Shown here: piece by piece, positions 50,014 through 57,764 of the stretch
Numbering within the stretch: position 1 is the first letter of the stretch
How the letters are laid out: each line of letters starts with the position of its first letter
Source of the DNA: a virus
Virus record (IMG/VR): IMGVR_UViG_3300024259_000016
Coordinates: 1 to 64,000 of that record
DNA: 64,000 nucleotides
Direction: 5' to 3' (one strand)
Program-made: the position numbers and the translations under genes
Notes under the pieces: generated by a model
The model's database searches: none
What the model was told of the DNA's origin: nothing
Seen by the model: only the letters and a program-made list of their open reading frames with translations

Positions 50014-50234
50014 TTGATCTCCTCGACATCCACCGCGGCTGCAGCTGGTCCCATCCATCGGACCGCCTCGGCCAGGTTGTTAAACCGCATGGACCTGGCG
50101 TAGGCATCCAGGGCGCCCTTCTCGCTCAGGGCTGTGTGGGTCCCCAGCAGGAGGCCAGAGCGGTGCCCCCTGATCTCGTAGGTCTTGAGCTTGACTTCGG
50201 TGGGGCCGAAGAATATCCGTGTTGTCTTAGGCAT
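50010..50234 (-). CDS. Hypothetical small protein
   Basis: 74 aa from ATG 50234 (TGATG overlap). RIFFGPTEVKLKTYEIRGHR strands, then helices ALDAYARSMRFNNLAEAVRW. Confidence 0.55.
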   Translation of the reverse strand: MPKTTRIFFGPTEVKLKTYEIRGHRSGLLLGTHTALSEKGALDAYARSMRFNNLAEAVRWMGPAAAAVDVEEIK

Positions 50235-50497
50235 CAGCAGTCCTCCCCCCAGCAGCCCCAACAGTCAGAGCTGGGCTCGCAGCCCGAGGGGCAACGCAGG
50301 CCCTGGGCCTGCTCACGCCCCCACTGCCCGACCACGGCCTGCTTGTCCTGCTCCAGGTTGCTCTTGAACTTCTGGCAGATCCCGAAGCAATCGAGCGGGG
50401 TGTACTGCTTGTAGGCAGAAACATCCGGGAAGGTTCGGCCGATGAGGCTGGCCAGTTCTTCGCGGGTCAGGTTCTGATCCAATTCGTTGAAGGTCAT
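50234..50497 (-). CDS. Hypothetical small protein with Cys-rich end
   Basis: 87 aa. LTREELASLIGRTFPDVSAY, then CFGICQKFKSNLEQDKQAVV and C-terminal CPSGCEPSSDCWGCWGEDC. Metal binding likely at the C-terminus. Confidence 0.55.
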   Translation of the reverse strand: MTFNELDQNLTREELASLIGRTFPDVSAYKQYTPLDCFGICQKFKSNLEQDKQAVVGQWGREQAQGLRCPSGCEPSSDCWGCWGEDC

Positions 50498-50512
50498 GAA
50501 CTTTTCTCCATG

Positions 50513-50947
50513 TCAGGCGACGAGCCAGTCGCATCCGGCGGCTCTGGCGGCATCCACTTGCAGGCTACTACACACCTGTATCGCGACACACCGCATGGTA
50601 ATCTCGGACTGGAATTGGCCAGCTACCCTATCTCTGATCAGGTGGGGCAAGGGCAGGTCAGTCCAGGCCTCCGACTCGAAGACCAGATAGGCCGGCGTGG
50701 ACATCCTGGGCAACTCGAACAGCTCAGGGAACAATACCTCATCAGCTGGACTGACAAGGAGCTGATCTTCGTGCACCCACCTGGCCGGGGCCATCTGATC
50801 AACCCAGATTTCAGGGGGCTGGGACCGGACAACCAGGTCAGGCAGTGAAGTAACCCTGTCCAGGCCACGACACCAAGGATCCGCCGGCAGCTCCTCCAGG
50901 AGCAGTGCCCCGAGGATCAGGAAGACGAGCAGAGCGAAGATGAACAT
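50513..50947 (-). CDS. Membrane-anchored hypothetical protein, promoter-proximal gene of the long leftward series
   Basis: 144 aa. N-terminal MFIFALLVFLILGALLLEEL is a signal anchor; the rest is a periplasmic or cytosolic soluble domain without recognised motifs. The array of GTGAAC-N4-GTTCAC dyads begins 128 nt upstream. Confidence 0.6.
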   Translation of the reverse strand: MFIFALLVFLILGALLLEELPADPWCRGLDRVTSLPDLVVRSQPPEIWVDQMAPARWVHEDQLLVSPADEVLFPELFELPRMSTPAYLVFESEAWTDLPLPHLIRDRVAGQFQSEITMRCVAIQVCSSLQVDAARAAGCDWLVA

Positions 50948-51036
50948 GCTACCTCCAGTTGAAGGTTAGGGGAGATCATTGAATTTGCAGGTGATTCAAG
51001 TTGCTGGCTACCCCTCGCACACGCGGGAGTTCACTA

Positions 51037-51050
51037 GTAGGTGAGCCTAC
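51037..51050. promoter_or_regulatory. Small inverted repeat beside the dyad array
   Basis: GTAGG-TGAG-CCTAC, on the left flank of the array, in the direction of the 50947 gene. Possibly a hairpin in that gene's leader. Confidence 0.35.
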
Positions 51051-51074
51051 TTAGGCGGAGCTAACTCCCCAGGT

Positions 51075-51265
51075 GTAATCGATTGTTCACAGTGTAATCG
51101 GTTGTTCACGTGAACCGCTGTTCACAGGGGGTGTGAACGATTGTTCACAGTCCAGGGGGTTGAGGGTGTGAACGTTGGGTTACAGGTGTGAACGTCTGTT
51201 CACGGTCAACGGGATATGCTACCCTGTGAACGATTGTTCACATAGAGGTGTGAACTTCTGTTCAC
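51075..51265. repeat. Array of eight GTGAAC-N4-GTTCAC dyads
   Basis: Copies at 51075-51090, 51094-51109 (both with GTAATC left arms), 51110-51125, 51133-51148, 51168-51183 (degenerate), 51188-51203, 51226-51241 and 51250-51265. Consensus GTGAACGATTGTTCAC. Irregular 16-38 bp spacing. Lies in the 436-bp gap between the leftward 50947 gene and the stop of the 51384 gene. Reads as an iteron- or operator-array. Confidence 0.85.
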
Positions 51266-51305
51266 GTTCCCCTAAACTCCGTGCGATATCAAGGGATTAG
51301 GGGGA

Positions 51306-51323
51306 ACCATGAGTTTTCATGGT
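51306..51323. terminator. Hairpin ACCATGA-GTTT-TCATGGT
   Basis: Perfect 7-bp stem with 4-nt loop, between the dyad array and the 3' end of the 51384 gene. Could terminate leftward transcription of that gene; no strong U-run. Confidence 0.35.
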
Positions 51324-51383
51324 CCGGACGTAGGTATGGTGTGGGCTACTGGGGGGTGTTGCTCCGCTTTCCCTGTGATACTG

Positions 51384-52484
51384 CTAGGTATTCGCGGGGT
51401 AGAGTCTCATTCCAAGCTCATTGGGGGTGACACAGTATGTTGCTCCTGACCTTGAAGGCCAGTGGACCCAATGGGGAATGCTATGTAGATAGTTGCTGTA
51501 TGTCTCTTGTGTTGACTCCTGAGCTTGCCTAGTGGGTGCTACCTGGTTACGGTACGCCGCGACCCTGGATGGTGTCAGGCGACGGGTGGTGCGTTGCTGT
51601 GCAGTCGCTTGACGCTTGATCTGTCGGTTGAGCTTGCGACGTTGTTTCTTCGATAGTTTGGATGCAGGGGATCCGCATACCTTGCGACGGGTGGCGCGGG
51701 ATTCTGAACCATTTTGTGCGTGTTCTTCTATGTCCCGTGCACTGTAACCATGGTTCTGGGGGTCGTTTATGGGGTCGATAGCGTCGACGATAGGAGCAAT
51801 CCCCCCCTTCCCTAACACCTTGCGTATGTTCCCCCGTAGCCGCGCGCGCTCGCTTGTATATTCAGCTTTTTGGGATGGGTCAAGGGGAGTACGGCACTCG
51901 GTACAAACGACCTTTAAACCGCTTGTATCAATGTCTACTGGCGCCATACATACGGGACATACTGCCCCATGGTATTGATACTGCTCCGCCCCTTCTACAC
52001 TCCAACGTATGGATCCTTGTATACTGCCCGGTCCTTGTGTAGGGCCGTACCCGAATCCCTGCATATTGCGAGACTGTACACAAGCTAGCTTGCTATCTAC
52101 TTGCCGCGATTGGCTGTCATTGCGACGTATAGAGGCTACTACAGATTGTATAGACTTGAGTAATATACGTTTATAGTGAACAGGGAGATTATCTACAGTG
52201 GTTTGTACATTATTGAATGATGATGCTACTTTGTATATTTCCCTAGTAGATAGGGATTCGAGATATTGTATACAACGTGTGTAGTATTGTGGGCCATACT
52301 CGCCAGCGACGGGAGTAGGTAGCCCGATGACATGATCGGGTGCGCGATAGCCTGTCACGTCCCTATGTACTAGGGACCATGACGGCCAGTGTACCTTGAC
52401 CAATGGATCAGGTAGCAAGCAAGGGAGAATCCCTTTGTAGGTTTGCTGGAGGGTATCGGGGGATGGTATTAGGGGGGGAAGCAC
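51384..52484 (-). CDS. Hypothetical basic zinc-ribbon protein of atypical composition
   Basis: 366 aa. Central zinc ribbon CPVCMAPVDIDTSGLKVVCT...C (Cys x4), Gln/Tyr-rich middle, basic C-terminal region SKLSKKQRRKLNRQIKRQAT. Codon use and base composition (A/T-richer, many TA-containing codons) look unlike the flanking genes, suggesting separate origin. Beside the dyad array it is a candidate replication or partition protein, but no Rep motif is recognised. Confidence 0.6.
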   Translation of the reverse strand: MLPPLIPSPDTLQQTYKGILPCLLPDPLVKVHWPSWSLVHRDVTGYRAPDHVIGLPTPVAGEYGPQYYTRCIQYLESLSTREIYKVASSFNNVQTTVDNLPVHYKRILLKSIQSVVASIRRNDSQSRQVDSKLACVQSRNMQGFGYGPTQGPGSIQGSIRWSVEGAEQYQYHGAVCPVCMAPVDIDTSGLKVVCTECRTPLDPSQKAEYTSERARLRGNIRKVLGKGGIAPIVDAIDPINDPQNHGYSARDIEEHAQNGSESRATRRKVCGSPASKLSKKQRRKLNRQIKRQATAQQRTTRRLTPSRVAAYRNQVAPTRQAQESTQETYSNYLHSIPHWVHWPSRSGATYCVTPNELGMRLYPANT

Positions 52485-52510
52485 AGTACGGTGGGAGTAG
52501 GGCAGGAGCC

Positions 52511-52789
52511 CTACGCCAGGGACATGCTCGCGATCTTGTTGGTGAGATCCGAGCGCCGGTCCTTGGCAGTCTCGCCGGGCAAAGTGTCGCGAAGCGACCC
52601 CTTAAAGTCCGAGTAGGCCAGGGAACCATACGCCGCAATGATGCTCGCCTTAGACTTGGCCAGCGCGTCGACGGTAGCCGCGTGAACATCCGGACCGGTA
52701 GCACCGGCAGCCACTTGGACCGGGATGGTGGCGGATCCGGACTTGTTCAGGGGAACGGTGAGGGTAACTTTCTTTGGTGAATCGGACAT
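52511..52789 (-). CDS. Hypothetical small protein
   Basis: 92 aa, AAGGAGA upstream. KKVTLTVPLNKSGSATIPVQ beta segment, then helices (AATVDALAKSKASIIAAYGS). No motif recognised. Confidence 0.65.
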   Translation of the reverse strand: MSDSPKKVTLTVPLNKSGSATIPVQVAAGATGPDVHAATVDALAKSKASIIAAYGSLAYSDFKGSLRDTLPGETAKDRRSDLTNKIASMSLA

Positions 52790-52821
52790 GATATTCTCCT
52801 TTGTTGGTTAACTACAAGGGG

Positions 52822-52923
52822 TTAACGTGCCAAGTACTTGTCAAGGATCGCGGTAGTGCTCGCGGGGGTTTTGATGGACTTGCAAGGGATGGCCTTGCCG
52901 TTCTTCAAGATGATAGTGAACAT
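52822..52923 (-). CDS. Very small basic protein (33 aa)
   Basis: MFTIILKNGKAIPCKSIKTP plus a short helix; AAAGGAT 7 nt upstream of ATG 52923. Fits between two coupled genes. Confidence 0.5.
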   Translation of the reverse strand: MFTIILKNGKAIPCKSIKTPASTTAILDKYLAR

Positions 52924-52942
52924 GGTTGCTATCCTTTGGTAA

Positions 52943-53140
52943 TTACCATCTGAGATTGAAGTCAGAGTAACCAAACAATTTGGCCACCCTTTTTGCTTGT
53001 TTCTTGATCTCCCCTCGGACAGCTGCTTTGTCAGTGGGGGAGAAGTTGTGATCATGGTTTTCATCTAAAGCCATCAAAGCATTCTCAAAGGAGTACAGAA
53101 GCCTGTCTTGTGCTTCCCGTTTTGCTTGTGTCTTTGTCAT
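52943..53140 (-). CDS. Small basic helical protein
   Basis: 65 aa, MTKTQAKREAQDRLLYSFEN, then KAAVRGEIKKQAKRVAKLFG. Lys/Arg-rich helix suggests DNA or RNA binding. First gene of the 53.1-51.4 kb leftward group. Confidence 0.6.
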   Translation of the reverse strand: MTKTQAKREAQDRLLYSFENALMALDENHDHNFSPTDKAAVRGEIKKQAKRVAKLFGYSDFNLRW

Positions 53141-53251
53141 ACCAGAAGAGTGGGTTATATGAGAGTATAGGTCAAGGGAAAAGAACCTATGATATTACGC
53201 TAGGTTACTGTGATTCAGTGGTATCTGCTATCCCGGACCATGCAAATAAGG

Positions 53252-53275
53252 GAGATCCCCAAGGGAAGGGATCTC
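53252..53275 (-). terminator. Inverted repeat GAGATCCC/GGGATCTC
   Basis: 8-bp arms, 8-nt loop. On the minus strand the stem is followed by CCTTATTTG, a weak U-tract. May terminate leftward transcription or insulate the 53140 gene. Confidence 0.35.
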
Positions 53276-53438
53276 ATAAGATAGAATGAACCGTGATCCT
53301 GCTACCATCGCGCGCGTACCCGTACCGCCAGTGCTGGCCGCCGGACCACCACTGAATCGGTCGAGACAGAGTCAAGCGATGGATCCGGACAGAGGACAGA
53401 ATGTTAGCTAAGTGTAGGTAATGACAGATGGAATGCAT
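53274..53438 (-). CDS. Doubtful small Trp-rich frame
   Basis: 54 aa from ATG 53438. PIQWWSGGQHWRYGYARDGS looks protein-like, but there is no ribosome site and the N-terminal part is low in information. It overlaps the noncoding region. Confidence 0.2.
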   Translation of the reverse strand: MHSICHYLHLANILSSVRIHRLTLSRPIQWWSGGQHWRYGYARDGSRITVHSIL

Positions 53439-53912
53439 ACCTACATGATATGAGAGGTATCCTACAGTTACATACCAATACAAGGAATACAAGGTATTTC
53501 TATCCTACACTGTAGGGAAGTGTATACAATCCACCTATAGGTTTTCTGTAGTGATAACAGATAGTTACGCTGGAATCAATTCTAAGCTCATAACCTATAC
53601 TCCTATACCAGGGGATACCTCGAACCGGTAGGGAGCCTCACAGGACCTAGAATAATAGGGTCCATCCAGACATGGTTAGGGTTTCTGGAACCTAGTGCCA
53701 AGTCTATAGACAAGGTAGACAATGACCCCTTTTCCTGTGTAGGGTAGGGTAGTGTGGAGTAGGTAGCAGCCTACAGTGGGGGGTAGGGTAGGAGTAGGGA
53801 CCGGGGTACGGTATACAGGGGAACCGGTCCGGACCTTGACCACCCTCGCCCGCCGGACAAGGGTATTCCCCTTGAATTGGGGTACCGAAATGCCGGATTT
53901 CCCACGCGGGGG

Positions 53913-54096
53913 GTCCCATCACGCTATCAACTACTCGGTCCTTAGATACATAAGTATATACTCCCGTGACAACCCCCATCACGATATCGTATCGAAAACT
54001 CCCCTATGATGATTCATATACTCCCATAACAACTCCCGTCACGCTATCAAATACCCCGACCCCCCATAAACTGGCATATACTCCCATAGCAGTTAC
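53913..54096. repeat. 60-bp tandem repeat, three units
   Basis: Strict 60-bp period: (C/A)TCACG(C/A)TATC at 53917, 53977 and 54037; ATATACTCCC(A/G)T at ~53956, 54016 and 54076. Between these blocks the units diverge. Noncoding; iteron-like spacing. Confidence 0.75.
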
Positions 54097-54330
54097 CGGT
54101 GGACCTCGTGACCCCTCCTGTACTACATTCCCGACAGAGATTGGCGGCCAGCAACCGTTGCCCTCCAGGCGTCCTACCGCTTGGGGGGCTTTCTCTTTCC
54201 CTCCTGATGCAGCTATGAACCTGCAGCCGGCCCCCGCGGCGCCGGCCGTATTCCCTCTGCAGCACCTTCTCTTATCCCGAAGATCCTGACGGCCCTCTAT
54301 TCTAAAAGAAAAGCTGGCCCCACATCTATT

Positions 54331-54374
54331 GTGCCACACGTGGCACCTGACAGGTATGTGTCAGTGTGCCACAC
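54331..54374. promoter_or_regulatory. Operator cluster upstream of the 54382 gene
   Basis: GTGCCAC-AC-GTGGCAC (54331-54346), then CTGACA-GGTATG-TGTCAG (54347-54364), then a half-site GTGCCACAC (54366-54374). CTGACA at 54347 may be a -35 box: the ATG at 54382 is exactly 35 nt from it. Confidence 0.6.
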
Positions 54375-54381
54375 CTTTGTG

Positions 54382-54847
54382 ATGAAATACAGCGACAAGA
54401 AGAACCGCAAGGCGGTTGGATCCTTCGATTGGCAAGCGCAGGGGCGGCCGGAAGTCAACCCGTTCTCGGCGGGTCAGGAAACCTTCAGCGCCGGCATATT
54501 CATGTGGAAGCTACGGCCCGCCAAGAAGGACGGCCAGCCGAGGTACAAGAAGGGTCCGATCGTCCTACGTGTGAAGGGCTACGCCGCGGACCCGAGCAAA
54601 GACCTGTTCGTCAGCTACACCGTCGGGAAGGTGCTTCGGGTAGACATGGAGAAAGGGGAGGTGGTCCTGCAAAAGATACTACGATGTGTTGTGGCGGATC
54701 GCCAAGGCCTACAAGACACCTGACCAGCTCCGTAAGGATCCGAACGTGGAGGTCCTGGGCCTCGAGGAAGTCATGGAGATGGCCTACCAGAACATCCAGA
54801 CCGAGGCCAAGAACGCTATCCGTCGACGGCGCCGGCCTGCAGAATAA
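54382..54847 (+). CDS. Hypothetical protein, frameshifted at an A-run
   Basis: Frame 1 starts MKYSDKKNRKAVGSF and stops at 54723; the natural continuation RYYDVLWRIAKAYKTPDQLR ...EMAYQNIQTEAKNAIRRRR lies in the +1 frame to 54847. Skipping one A in AAAA (54671-54674) joins both to ~154 aa. The second frame reads clearly as protein, so this is one gene carrying an indel. No family recognised. First rightward gene; no Shine-Dalgarno. Confidence 0.6.
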
Positions 54848-54857
54848 GGGGAGAACC

Positions 54858-55277
54858 ATGGACAAGTTCAGGAAAGGGGACCTGGCCCACTGCACCAGCG
54901 GGGACCCGACGATGAAGATGACACATACGATGTGTTCCCAGCTGGGGCAGTGGTGGGCCGAGATGGCCCCAAAAGAGCTGCCGGGTCTCCTGCATGTTAA
55001 TGGCCTCCGTACATGGATGGAAGTCAGGGGGACGGAGGCTGAATATGATATCCGCCCGCGCGCGCTAGAGTTTGCAGCCCGTCTCGTGGTGGACCCAGAC
55101 AAGGAGAGCCCCGACCTTCCTCCCTCTGTCCCGAAGGAGTTTAACGTATCCTTCCTCGTCCCGAAGATCCTCTTGGCCGGCAAGAGCCGTCAGGAGGCCG
55201 AGGGGGCCGCCCGCCATCATATCTGCATACTGATGCCGTTCAGGGTTCGTGAAGCCCATGAGCCGGGGTTGAAATGA
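54858..55277 (+). CDS. Hypothetical protein
   Basis: 139 aa from ATG 54858 with AAGGGGAG upstream. FRKGDLAHCTSGDPTMKMTH, MCSQLGQWWAEMAPKELPGL, FNVSFLVPKILLAGKSRQEA. No family recognised. Confidence 0.6.
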   Translation: MDKFRKGDLAHCTSGDPTMKMTHTMCSQLGQWWAEMAPKELPGLLHVNGLRTWMEVRGTEAEYDIRPRALEFAARLVVDPDKESPDLPPSVPKEFNVSFLVPKILLAGKSRQEAEGAARHHICILMPFRVREAHEPGLK

Positions 55278-55504
55278 CCAGGTGGAGGGTGAAGAAGATC
55301 CCACCTAAAGGGGCCAGGACCTGGAGGTACACCTGCTCCAACGGAGAGCTGACCTGCGGGACAGAGCACAGGAACCCAGAGGCCGCCCGCCAGCACTGCA
55401 TCGCCTTAAATGAGCAGGCCGCGGAGGGGAGAAATGAAGGAGCACAAGGTGGTGATCACGGGGAAAGCGGAAGTCCGCTTCCGGAAGGTCGTGATGGTCC
55501 CTGA
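55274..55504 (+). CDS. Hypothetical small protein
   Basis: 76 aa, ATGA overlap at the start. TWRYTCSNGELTCGTEHRNP with two Cys and His. Its last 24 codons overlap the 55434 gene by 71 nt; that C-terminal part may not be functional. Confidence 0.5.
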   Translation: MTRWRVKKIPPKGARTWRYTCSNGELTCGTEHRNPEAARQHCIALNEQAAEGRNEGAQGGDHGESGSPLPEGRDGP

Positions 55505-55634
55505 GGATGAGCTGGAGGAGTACTGCCAGCCGGAGGTCCTTGACATGCAAATCGATGATGAAGACCTGGAGGACCGGATAGACCAGATTGTCTCACTCGA
55601 GCACACGGTGGATGGGGGAAGCCCTGATGGCTGA
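55434..55634 (+). CDS. Hypothetical small acidic protein
   Basis: 66 aa from ATG 55434, GGAGGGGAG upstream. KEHKVVITGKAEVRFRKVVM strands, then acidic ELEEYCQPEVLDMQIDDEDL. Confidence 0.6.
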   Translation: MKEHKVVITGKAEVRFRKVVMVPEDELEEYCQPEVLDMQIDDEDLEDRIDQIVSLEHTVDGGSPDG

Positions 55635-55956
55635 CAGGAGCATTGCTGAGATCGTGCTGGCTGTCCAGGAGCAGGAGGAAGTGTCTGATGAGGAGCTCCG
55701 GCTCTGCCTGCTCGCCCTGGACTACAAGGCCCAGCTCGCTCAACGTAGGATCGAGAGCGCATTAGAACACGGCTCCCTTTTCAGGCTGATGCACAGGACC
55801 AAGTTGCAAGCCTTCACGGACTGGCACACGTTCAACAATACAACACCGAAGAAGTACCTTGGCCCTCGGTATACCCCAGGGACTGAGGAGAACACCAAGG
55901 GCCGGCGGATGAGCAAGAGGATCATGGATGCAGCGATGAGCAAGAAGGGTGGGTGA
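55627..55956 (+). CDS. Hypothetical helical protein
   Basis: 109 aa from ATG 55627 (8-nt overlap). IAEIVLAVQEQEEVSDEELR, LCLLALDYKAQLAQRRIESA; basic C-terminus. No family recognised. Confidence 0.6.
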   Translation: MADRSIAEIVLAVQEQEEVSDEELRLCLLALDYKAQLAQRRIESALEHGSLFRLMHRTKLQAFTDWHTFNNTTPKKYLGPRYTPGTEENTKGRRMSKRIMDAAMSKKGG

Positions 55957-56063
55957 GAGGACCGGGACGAGGCTGTCGGGTTCCAGTGAGATAGGACATC
56001 AGCTCCTGGGGCGGCACAACTGGGATCAGAATAGCAGCCTGAGGGGATGAGGGCAACCAAGGG

Positions 56064-56092
56064 TTGACAAAGGTGCCACGTGTGGCACACTC
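56064..56092 (+). promoter_or_regulatory. Promoter with GTGCCAC-GT-GTGGCAC operator in the spacer
   Basis: TTGACA (56064-56069), 17-nt spacer with most of the dyad (56073-56088), ACACTC at the -10 position. ATG 56099 is 35 nt from the -35 box, so the message may start at the start codon. Confidence 0.6.
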
Positions 56093-56098
56093 CTTCGC

Positions 56099-56470
56099 AT
56101 GGACGAACCTATCAGGTACAGAAGGCGGGGGATGAAGACCCGGACGGGCCTACGGGATACCCTTCTACGGTGCGCTGAGCTAGAGAGGCAAGTAGAGCTG
56201 AAGGCCGGCGCTCTCCATAGGGTTGCCAAAGAAGCCGAGGTCCCGCGGTTGCTCCAAGACCTGATGAGCTACTGCCACGAATTTGAGATCCGGGTGAAGG
56301 ACGATCTGCGGGAGACCCTCCCCTTTTGCCCAAGCCTCTTTCGGATTGCAGACAAGCATCGTCTCGAGCGAGTTATTGCAGTGGGAACGTGTGCTACGAG
56401 GTGCCCCAGCTTCACCTTCGTCGGAGCATCGGATACGACTGGCTACTTCTCGGGAACACGCCAGGGCTGA
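56099..56470 (+). CDS. Hypothetical helical protein, possibly leaderless
   Basis: 123 aa from ATG 56099, with no Shine-Dalgarno; ATG 56132 is an alternative. TLLRCAELERQVELKAGALH helical, LRETLPFCPSLFRIADKHRL. Its C-terminal ~40 codons overlap another frame. Confidence 0.5.
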   Translation: MDEPIRYRRRGMKTRTGLRDTLLRCAELERQVELKAGALHRVAKEAEVPRLLQDLMSYCHEFEIRVKDDLRETLPFCPSLFRIADKHRLERVIAVGTCATRCPSFTFVGASDTTGYFSGTRQG

Positions 56471-56636
56471 CAAGATTCTAGGACAGCGTCTGCAGTGCCT
56501 GATGTTGATCCTGAATCATCGAAGAGTGGTTATTGTGTGCTCTGACGAAGAAGCGGCCAAACAAGAAGCCCAGGCGATCAAGGAGTTGGCTGCCCTACTC
56601 GGATTGGGGGAGCTGATCGAGGGAGAAGAAGAATGA
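56346..56636 (+). CDS. Hypothetical protein, start uncertain
   Basis: 96 aa from ATG 56346, or 44 aa from ATG 56502. LMLILNHRRVVIVCSDEEAA and QAIKELAALLGLGELIEGEE look coding; the first 50 residues overlap the preceding gene. ATGA overlap with the next gene supports the 3' end. Confidence 0.45.
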   Translation: MQTSIVSSELLQWERVLRGAPASPSSEHRIRLATSREHARADKILGQRLQCLMLILNHRRVVIVCSDEEAAKQEAQAIKELAALLGLGELIEGEEE

Positions 56637-57220
56637 GGCTGAAAGATTCACTTCGGGATGAGGGGGACTGGACTGCTCTTCTGGACTGGGTGGATGGGCG
56701 GTTAGGGACTACGCCGGATGAGCCTGCTCCTGCGGTTAACTTCCTGGAGCGTTTCGTTGCGGGGGAGATCTGGGTCAAGGCCGAGACGTGGGGCCAGCGT
56801 GCTCAGTTCTTCTCGGCACTATGTGCTGCGGAGCCTTTGTTACGGCAGACGGCCCCTTTACCAAATCCCTCGGATGCCCCCTACCTTCGTGCCCGCGAAT
56901 ACCTGGTCGCCCTACAAGCTCGCACCCCCTTCGAGGGGAATAGGTTGAGGGGGAGTATTGTGGTCTCGGTTAATACAGCCTCGGGGGTGGGCGTCACAAT
57001 TGCAAAGAGTGATGAAGCGGTAGAGATCCTTCAGAGGGAACAGAAGTTACAAATTGTCTACCATCCAAGTCCGGCTACTCCAAAGCGAGACTTCCGACCT
57101 GCCTGTGCCAACTGCAAGGATAAGAGGTTTGTGAAGTACGCCGGGGGGGATTGGTACCCGTGCGAGCCATCAGATCCAAATGAATGGACCAGGCCCTGCC
57201 CTGTCTGCACCAAGGAGTGA
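56633..57220 (+). CDS. Hypothetical protein with C-terminal zinc ribbon
   Basis: 195 aa. VAGEIWVKAETWGQRAQFFS, LRGSIVVSVNTASGVGVTIA, C-terminal CANCKDKRFVKYAGGDWYPC...CPVC zinc ribbon. Starts in ATGA overlap. Confidence 0.6.
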   Translation: MRLKDSLRDEGDWTALLDWVDGRLGTTPDEPAPAVNFLERFVAGEIWVKAETWGQRAQFFSALCAAEPLLRQTAPLPNPSDAPYLRAREYLVALQARTPFEGNRLRGSIVVSVNTASGVGVTIAKSDEAVEILQREQKLQIVYHPSPATPKRDFRPACANCKDKRFVKYAGGDWYPCEPSDPNEWTRPCPVCTKE

Positions 57221-57224
57221 GAAC

Positions 57225-57764
57225 ATGCTGAGTGATTTCCCCCTAACGAGGGTTTGGGTGCACAAGCTGGCCAGGTACGATGGGGAGCGGACCAGGATAA
57301 ACGAGAAGGTCGCAGCCTCCATGATGGGAATGGCGATCGTCCCGACGGCGAAGATGCGTCGGTCGGTGAGTGGGGGCCGTCGGTCTTGGCTCCCGATGCC
57401 GTTGAACTTGGAGATGCCTCGTGCCGCTTACGTGGTGGGAGTGAAGTACCTCCAGACAGGTTCTCCTACTTATGGCCACAATGATGCAGGTCCCCTTCTA
57501 TTCGATGAGGCCGAAGCGCGAGTGCCGGTGCTTGAGTGCCGGTTCTGGCCGAGCGGGAAGTCCTTCTTCGTTCCCTTGGGAGGTTGGGTCTTATGCGAGG
57601 GGAAGTACGCTGGCCTTCGCCCGGTCTCTCCCCAGCAGCGATCCTGGGATGAGACTCCCAAGAAGACGGGTGACGATGCCCGGAAGGTGCTGCGGGAGGA
57701 TGCATCCAAGCAGAAGCGGGGGCCCAACGGGGGATTCATCAAGGGGGGGAAAACTGATGGGTAG
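57225..57764 (+). CDS. Hypothetical protein
   Basis: 179 aa from ATG 57225, AAGGAG upstream. TRINEKVAASMMGMAIVPTA, RVPVLECRFWPSGKSFFVPL; basic C-terminus (EDASKQKRGPNGGFIKGGKT). Overlaps the HAD gene by 8 nt. Confidence 0.6.
   Translation: MLSDFPLTRVWVHKLARYDGERTRINEKVAASMMGMAIVPTAKMRRSVSGGRRSWLPMPLNLEMPRAAYVVGVKYLQTGSPTYGHNDAGPLLFDEAEARVPVLECRFWPSGKSFFVPLGGWVLCEGKYAGLRPVSPQQRSWDETPKKTGDDARKVLREDASKQKRGPNGGFIKGGKTDG

Larger units (their letters stand above)
53141..54381. other. 1.2-kb largely noncoding region between leftward and rightward blocks
   Basis: No convincing gene apart from a weak frame at 53274-53438. Contents: an inverted repeat at 53252-53275, four G-runs at 53778-53806 (possible G-quadruplex, loops 2, 8, 3), the 60-bp tandem repeat at 53913-54096, and a GTGCCAC/GTGGCAC dyad at 54331. 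Locally A/T-richer. Good candidate for an origin or major control region. Confidence 0.6.

Noticed and set aside
53776-54009. Small plus-strand frame in the noncoding zone
   Set aside because: It runs through the G-runs and the 60-bp repeat, has no ribosome site and no protein-like composition.
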